Positions 55,383-58,271 of a stretch of 58,271 bases of DNA are shown piece by piece. This stretch comes from Loigolactobacillus bifermentans DSM 20003 (lineage in GTDB: Bacteria > Bacillota > Bacilli > Lactobacillales > Lactobacillaceae). The notes below the pieces were generated by a model, which saw nothing but the letters and a program-made list of their open reading frames with translations, was not told the origin of the DNA and ran no database searches. Position 1 is the stretch's first letter. Each line of letters opens with the position of its first letter. The position numbers and the translations under genes were made by a program. Where the stretch lies: assembly GCF_001434575.1 (NCBI RefSeq), contig NZ_AZDA01000093.1:1-58271 (forward strand), read 5' to 3'.

Positions 55383-56012
55383 TTATTGATTTTTCTTAGG
55401 TGTTGGTGTGTATTTAAAATTTGGATCAATGGCATGGTCCAATTGATCAAAAGCGGTTTGCATTTGCTGGTCAACGTGTGCGATACCAGCTTTATCCGTT
55501 TTTTGTTTACGATCCACCATAATTGGATCGCCAAAACTAATCGTGATCCGTTTACGCCGTAATAGACCTTTAAACGTTAAAGGGCCCTGATAAACAGCAG
55601 GAATCAGCGGCACGCCACTTAAACGTGCGATGACCATCGCGCCACCTTTCAGTTCTTCGGAATGACGCGTTCCTGAAGGAAACATGATCAGTGATAGCTG
55701 ACCTTTTCTTAAAATTTTAACGGGTTTTTTAATGGCTGATGGGCCGGGATTCTTTCGATCGACAGGAAAAGCATTGGCATGCCGTAAAATAAATCGTAAA
55801 ACAGGATTTTTAAACAATTCTTCCTTAGCCATAAAGGAAAATTGTCGGGGACTGGCTGCCAAAGCAAAGAAAATAGGATCAAACCATGTGCGATGTGGGC
55901 CGACTAAAATATAAGGACCATCAGGTAATTTATCGCGGTTGAGATAATGGGTATTGCCGTTAATGAGCAAAATTAAAACACGGACAATCCCTCTTAAAAC
56001 TGAATAGAACAA
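55383..56012 (-). CDS. plsC: 1-acyl-sn-glycerol-3-phosphate acyltransferase
   Basis: PlsC makes phosphatidic acid from lysophosphatidic acid. I choose TTG (complement of 56010-56012; MFYSVLRGIVRVL), 8 bases after AAAGGAG; the longer frame from 56030 overlaps that site. The 209-residue membrane-associated protein has the acyltransferase motif HRTWFDP (HxxxxD) and FPSGTR, plus VPLIPAVYQG. A TATAAT lies upstream on the minus strand (complement of 56044-56049). Confidence 0.9.
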   Translation of the reverse strand: MFYSVLRGIVRVLILLINGNTHYLNRDKLPDGPYILVGPHRTWFDPIFFALAASPRQFSFMAKEELFKNPVLRFILRHANAFPVDRKNPGPSAIKKPVKILRKGQLSLIMFPSGTRHSEELKGGAMVIARLSGVPLIPAVYQGPLTFKGLLRRKRITISFGDPIMVDRKQKTDKAGIAHVDQQMQTAFDQLDHAIDPNFKYTPTPKKNQ

Positions 56013-56136
56013 GCGTGTAGCTCCTTTCACACCAATTGCGCTTATTATAGCAGAAAAAGCGATGGCAAAAAACTAGATTATTCCCAAGTGAAATGCCGTA
56101 TAATATTCGCTAGAACATTTAGAAAGGGTTCTGTGT

Positions 56137-56886
56137 ATGTTACAACCTGGAGAACGAATCGATCAACTGTATAGCCAAGGCGTTCAAATTATTCAAAGCA
56201 AGGAAGTTTTTTCCTTTTCATTAGATGCTGTTTTATTAGCCGACTTTGCGCAACCAAAGCGTTATAGTAAAATTGTTGATTTATGTGCGGGTAACGGTGC
56301 GGTTGGTCTTTTCCTAAGTCAAAAAACAGAGGGATCGATCACTGCTGTCGAGATCCAAGCACGGTTAGCAGATATGGCACGTCGTTCAGTTCGCCTGAAT
56401 CAGCTTACCGATCAAATGACAGTTTTAGAGCAAGATCTTGCAACAATCACTGAAAAAATTGCCAAAGATAGTGTGGAAATCGTCACTTGTAATCCACCCT
56501 ATTTTCCGCTAAGCGCGTTAAGTAAAAAAAATCCCAATCCTTATTTAGCGATTGCTCGGCATGAAATTAAAACCAATTTAGCCACTATTTTACAAGTCAC
56601 CAGTGATTTATTAAAAATGAATGGCAAAGCTTATTTCGTTTACCGACCTGATCGTTTGTCAGAATTGATTCAGATTGCCGCTGAAAAAAGGTTAGCGGTT
56701 AAGCGTGTGCGACTTGTGTATCCGAAAGTGGATCGCGAAGCTAATATGATTTTAGTGGAACTGATCAAGGATGGTAAATTACGCGGTCAGCGTTTCTTAC
56801 CACCTTTAGTGGTCTACGATCAGCACAATCACTACTTACCAGAAGTGCAGCGACTTTTGTTTGGAGATGGGCAATCACATGACTGA
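56137..56886 (+). CDS. tRNA1(Val) adenine-N6 methyltransferase family protein (TrmN6/YabB)
   Basis: A 249-residue Rossmann-fold methyltransferase. SAM motif [14 protein letters not shown] is at about residue 48 and the catalytic NPPYF lies near 121, the adenine/N6 type. The start ([10 protein letters not shown]) and [12 protein letters not shown] match the TrmN6/YabB family that modifies A37 of a tRNA. ATG 56137 follows GAAAGGG, with TATAAT at 56099-56104. It overlaps a GIY-YIG gene by 8 bases, as yabB-yazA in Bacillus. Confidence 0.88.
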   Translation: MLQPGERIDQLYSQGVQIIQSKEVFSFSLDAVLLADFAQPKRYSKIVDLCAGNGAVGLFLSQKTEGSITAVEIQARLADMARRSVRLNQLTDQMTVLEQDLATITEKIAKDSVEIVTCNPPYFPLSALSKKNPNPYLAIARHEIKTNLATILQVTSDLLKMNGKAYFVYRPDRLSELIQIAAEKRLAVKRVRLVYPKVDREANMILVELIKDGKLRGQRFLPPLVVYDQHNHYLPEVQRLLFGDGQSHD

Positions 56887-57151
56887 ACAGGCCTATTATT
56901 TTTATGTATTATTATGCGCAGATGGGACGTTGTATGGTGGATTTACCACCCATGTGGCACAACGAGTTGCGACACACAATGCCGGCAAAGGGGCTAAATA
57001 TACGCGGGTGCCAAGTCGGCGTCCGGTGAAATTATTGTATTATGAAACCTTCTCAACGAAATCAGAAGCATTAAAAGCGGAATATCACTTTAAACATCAG
57101 CCACGACAAGCAAAAATCGATTTTTTACGAAAACAAAATATTTTTTTCTGA
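56879..57151 (+). CDS. GIY-YIG nuclease-domain protein (YazA/UPF0213)
   Basis: A 90-residue single-domain GIY-YIG protein: [17 protein letters not shown] (Y...LYxGxT), then [14 protein letters not shown] with the conserved Arg/His/Asn set, and a downstream Glu in the block [13 protein letters not shown] 56879 follows GGAGATGGG, inside the methyltransferase gene, so the pair is translationally coupled. Its substrate is unknown. Confidence 0.9.
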   Translation: MTEQAYYFYVLLCADGTLYGGFTTHVAQRVATHNAGKGAKYTRVPSRRPVKLLYYETFSTKSEALKAEYHFKHQPRQAKIDFLRKQNIFF

Positions 57152-57169
57152 AAAAATGATGAATAAGGC

Positions 57170-57198
57170 TTTACCATTCTTGTTGTTATGCCTATAAT
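57170..57198 (+). promoter_or_regulatory. ldhD promoter
   Basis: TTTACC (57170-57175), 17-base spacer, TATAAT (57193-57198). Confidence 0.78.
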
Positions 57199-57231
57199 GT
57201 TTAATGTTCAGAGAAGGGAGAATTATTAATT

Positions 57232-58224
57232 ATGAAGTTTATCGCTTATGGCGTTCGTAAGGACGAAGAGGGCTATGCAAACGCATGGTCTCAAGAACAC
57301 GGTGTTGAGGTAAAATTAGTTTCCGAATTATTAAACAAGGAAACGGTTAAGTTAGCAAAAGGCTTCGATGCCATTATTGCTTACCAACAATTACCTTATG
57401 AAGATGAAATCTTCACAGCAATGAAGGAATACGGCATCAAAGATTTATCAATCCGTAACGTTGGGGTTGACAATATTCCTGCAGACGTTGCAAAAGCAAA
57501 TGGTGTTCGTGTTACGAACGTACCAAGCTACTCACCAAGTGCCATTGCTGAATTAGCAATCTCTGGTTTAATGCAATTATTACGTCGCATGCCAGAATTC
57601 AACGAAAAGTTGGCAAAAGGCGATTTCCGTTGGGAACCAGATATTGCTAAAGAATTGCACACCATGACTGTCGGTGTTGTTGGGACAGGTCGTATTGGCC
57701 GCGCCGGCATCAACATCTATAAAGGTTTTGGCGCTAAGGTCCTTGGCTACGATGTATTCCATAACCCTGAATTAGAAAAAGAAGGCATGTACGTTGACAC
57801 AACAGACGAATTATTCGCCAAAGCTGATGTCATCACATTACATGCTCCAGCAACTAAAGAAAACTACCATATGATCAACAAAGACTCCATCGCTAAGATG
57901 AAGGATGGCGTTTATATTATCAATACAGCTCGCGGTGACTTGTTAAACGCAGAAGATTTATTAGCTGCTGTTAAGTCAGGCAAAGTTGCTGGTGCTGTCC
58001 TTGATGTTTATGAAAACGAAGTTGGTATCTTCAACAGTGACTTCACTGGTAAAGAAATTCCGGATGCCACTTTGAAAGCATTAATGGAACAAAAGAACAT
58101 CATTTTGACACCTCACGTTGCGTTCTATACTGAAACAGCCGTTAAGAACATGGTTGACGTTTCATTTGACAGCGCTGCTGACATGGTTTCAAAAGGTGAA
58201 AGCAAAAACGAAGTTAAACTTTAA
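57232..58224 (+). CDS. ldhD: D-lactate dehydrogenase
   Basis: Reduces pyruvate to D-lactate with NADH, the end step of homolactic fermentation. The 330-residue D-2-hydroxyacid dehydrogenase has YQQLPYEDE, RNVGVDNI, the NAD motif VGVVGTGRIG, catalytic Arg in NTARGDLL, Glu in YENEVGIF and His in TPHVAFYT. The insert NEVGIFNSDFTGKEIP is characteristic of D-LDH rather than D-hydroxyisocaproate dehydrogenase. ATG 57232 follows AAGGGAG; strong promoter and terminator suggest high expression. Confidence 0.93.
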   Translation: MKFIAYGVRKDEEGYANAWSQEHGVEVKLVSELLNKETVKLAKGFDAIIAYQQLPYEDEIFTAMKEYGIKDLSIRNVGVDNIPADVAKANGVRVTNVPSYSPSAIAELAISGLMQLLRRMPEFNEKLAKGDFRWEPDIAKELHTMTVGVVGTGRIGRAGINIYKGFGAKVLGYDVFHNPELEKEGMYVDTTDELFAKADVITLHAPATKENYHMINKDSIAKMKDGVYIINTARGDLLNAEDLLAAVKSGKVAGAVLDVYENEVGIFNSDFTGKEIPDATLKALMEQKNIILTPHVAFYTETAVKNMVDVSFDSAADMVSKGESKNEVKL

Positions 58225-58236
58225 TTTTGATTTTAA

Positions 58237-58270
58237 GGGGATCAGCGCAAGCTGGTTCTCTTTTTTTTTT
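58237..58270 (+). terminator. ldhD terminator
   Basis: Stem GGATCAGC / GCTGGTTC (G-U pairs) with a GCAA tetraloop, then a T run of at least ten at the window end. Confidence 0.9.
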
Positions 58271-58271
58271 T

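Noticed and set aside
57232-58224. D-2-hydroxyisocaproate dehydrogenase
   Set aside because: The YQQL, RNVGVDNI and NEVGIFNSDF blocks match D-lactate dehydrogenases better.

Overview
The window is chromosomal DNA of a low-to-moderate GC Firmicute, most likely a member of the Lactobacillaceae. The evidence is protein family content and gene order: comEA-comEB-comEC-holA beside rpsT, tig-clpX-ysxC, lexA beside ynzC, the mevalonate enzyme MvaS, a CiaRH-like two-component system, a Leuconostoc/Lactobacillus-type D-lactate dehydrogenase, a fused substrate-binding/permease amino acid importer and a DtpT-like peptide transporter. I could not fix the species from sequence alone. There is no rRNA, CRISPR array or prophage. 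The only mobile DNA is one TnpB element of the IS200/IS605 kind.

Layout. 1-5.6 kb: competence DNA-uptake genes (comEA, comEB, comEC), holA and ribosomal protein genes rpsT (-) and rpsO. 5.7-14.6 kb: dapA with an RNase J paralogue, a TPR protein, tuf, tig, clpX, ysxC and a MazG-type hydrolase. 14.6-16.4 kb (minus strand): a short-chain dehydrogenase coupled to a DUF2829 (Tad2-fold) protein, a QueT-like transporter and a 48-residue charged protein. 16.6-20.7 kb: a glutamine/polar amino acid ABC importer and uvrC. 20.9-32.4 kb: a complete IMP-synthesis cluster purE-K-C-S-Q-L-F-M-N-H-D behind a promoter with PurBox-like sites. 32.4-36.1 kb (minus): fruR-fruK-fruA. 36.3-46.8 kb: obg, an OatA-type O-acetyltransferase, ciaR/ciaH-like genes, rnz, an SDR, a LapA-like protein, recJ and apt. 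46.8-49.1 kb (minus): mvaS coupled to a small membrane protein, then a solitary proteasome-fold (Ntn-hydrolase) protein. 49.2-51.9 kb: a dipeptide epimerase and a POT peptide transporter. 52.0-53.3 kb: a frameshifted TnpB with a probable omegaRNA end. 53.5-58.3 kb: tRNA-Ser(CGA), a small orphan gene, lexA diverging from ynzC-yneF, plsC, a tRNA methyltransferase with a GIY-YIG protein, and ldhD.

How the genes work together. Most of the window is housekeeping and compactly organised. The pur genes overlap or nearly touch and form one biosynthetic pathway; apt adds purine salvage. The fru genes are an autoregulated uptake and phosphorylation unit, with three CGTTCAAAA-like repeats over the promoter. 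The epimerase, the peptide transporter and the Ntn-hydrolase form a possible peptide or murein-peptide neighbourhood. lexA and ynzC share an intergenic region holding one SOS box.

Most worth a second look: the Ntn-hydrolase at 48479-49075, whose best start exposes Thr1 with Asp17 and Lys37 placed as in HslV; the DUF2829/SDR pair at 14624-15600; the TnpB gene split at a run of seven A with all catalytic residues kept; an RNase J paralogue missing two metal-ligand histidines; PurF lacking one Fe-S cysteine; and comEA, whose Shine-Dalgarno and ATG are one base out of frame at a T run.
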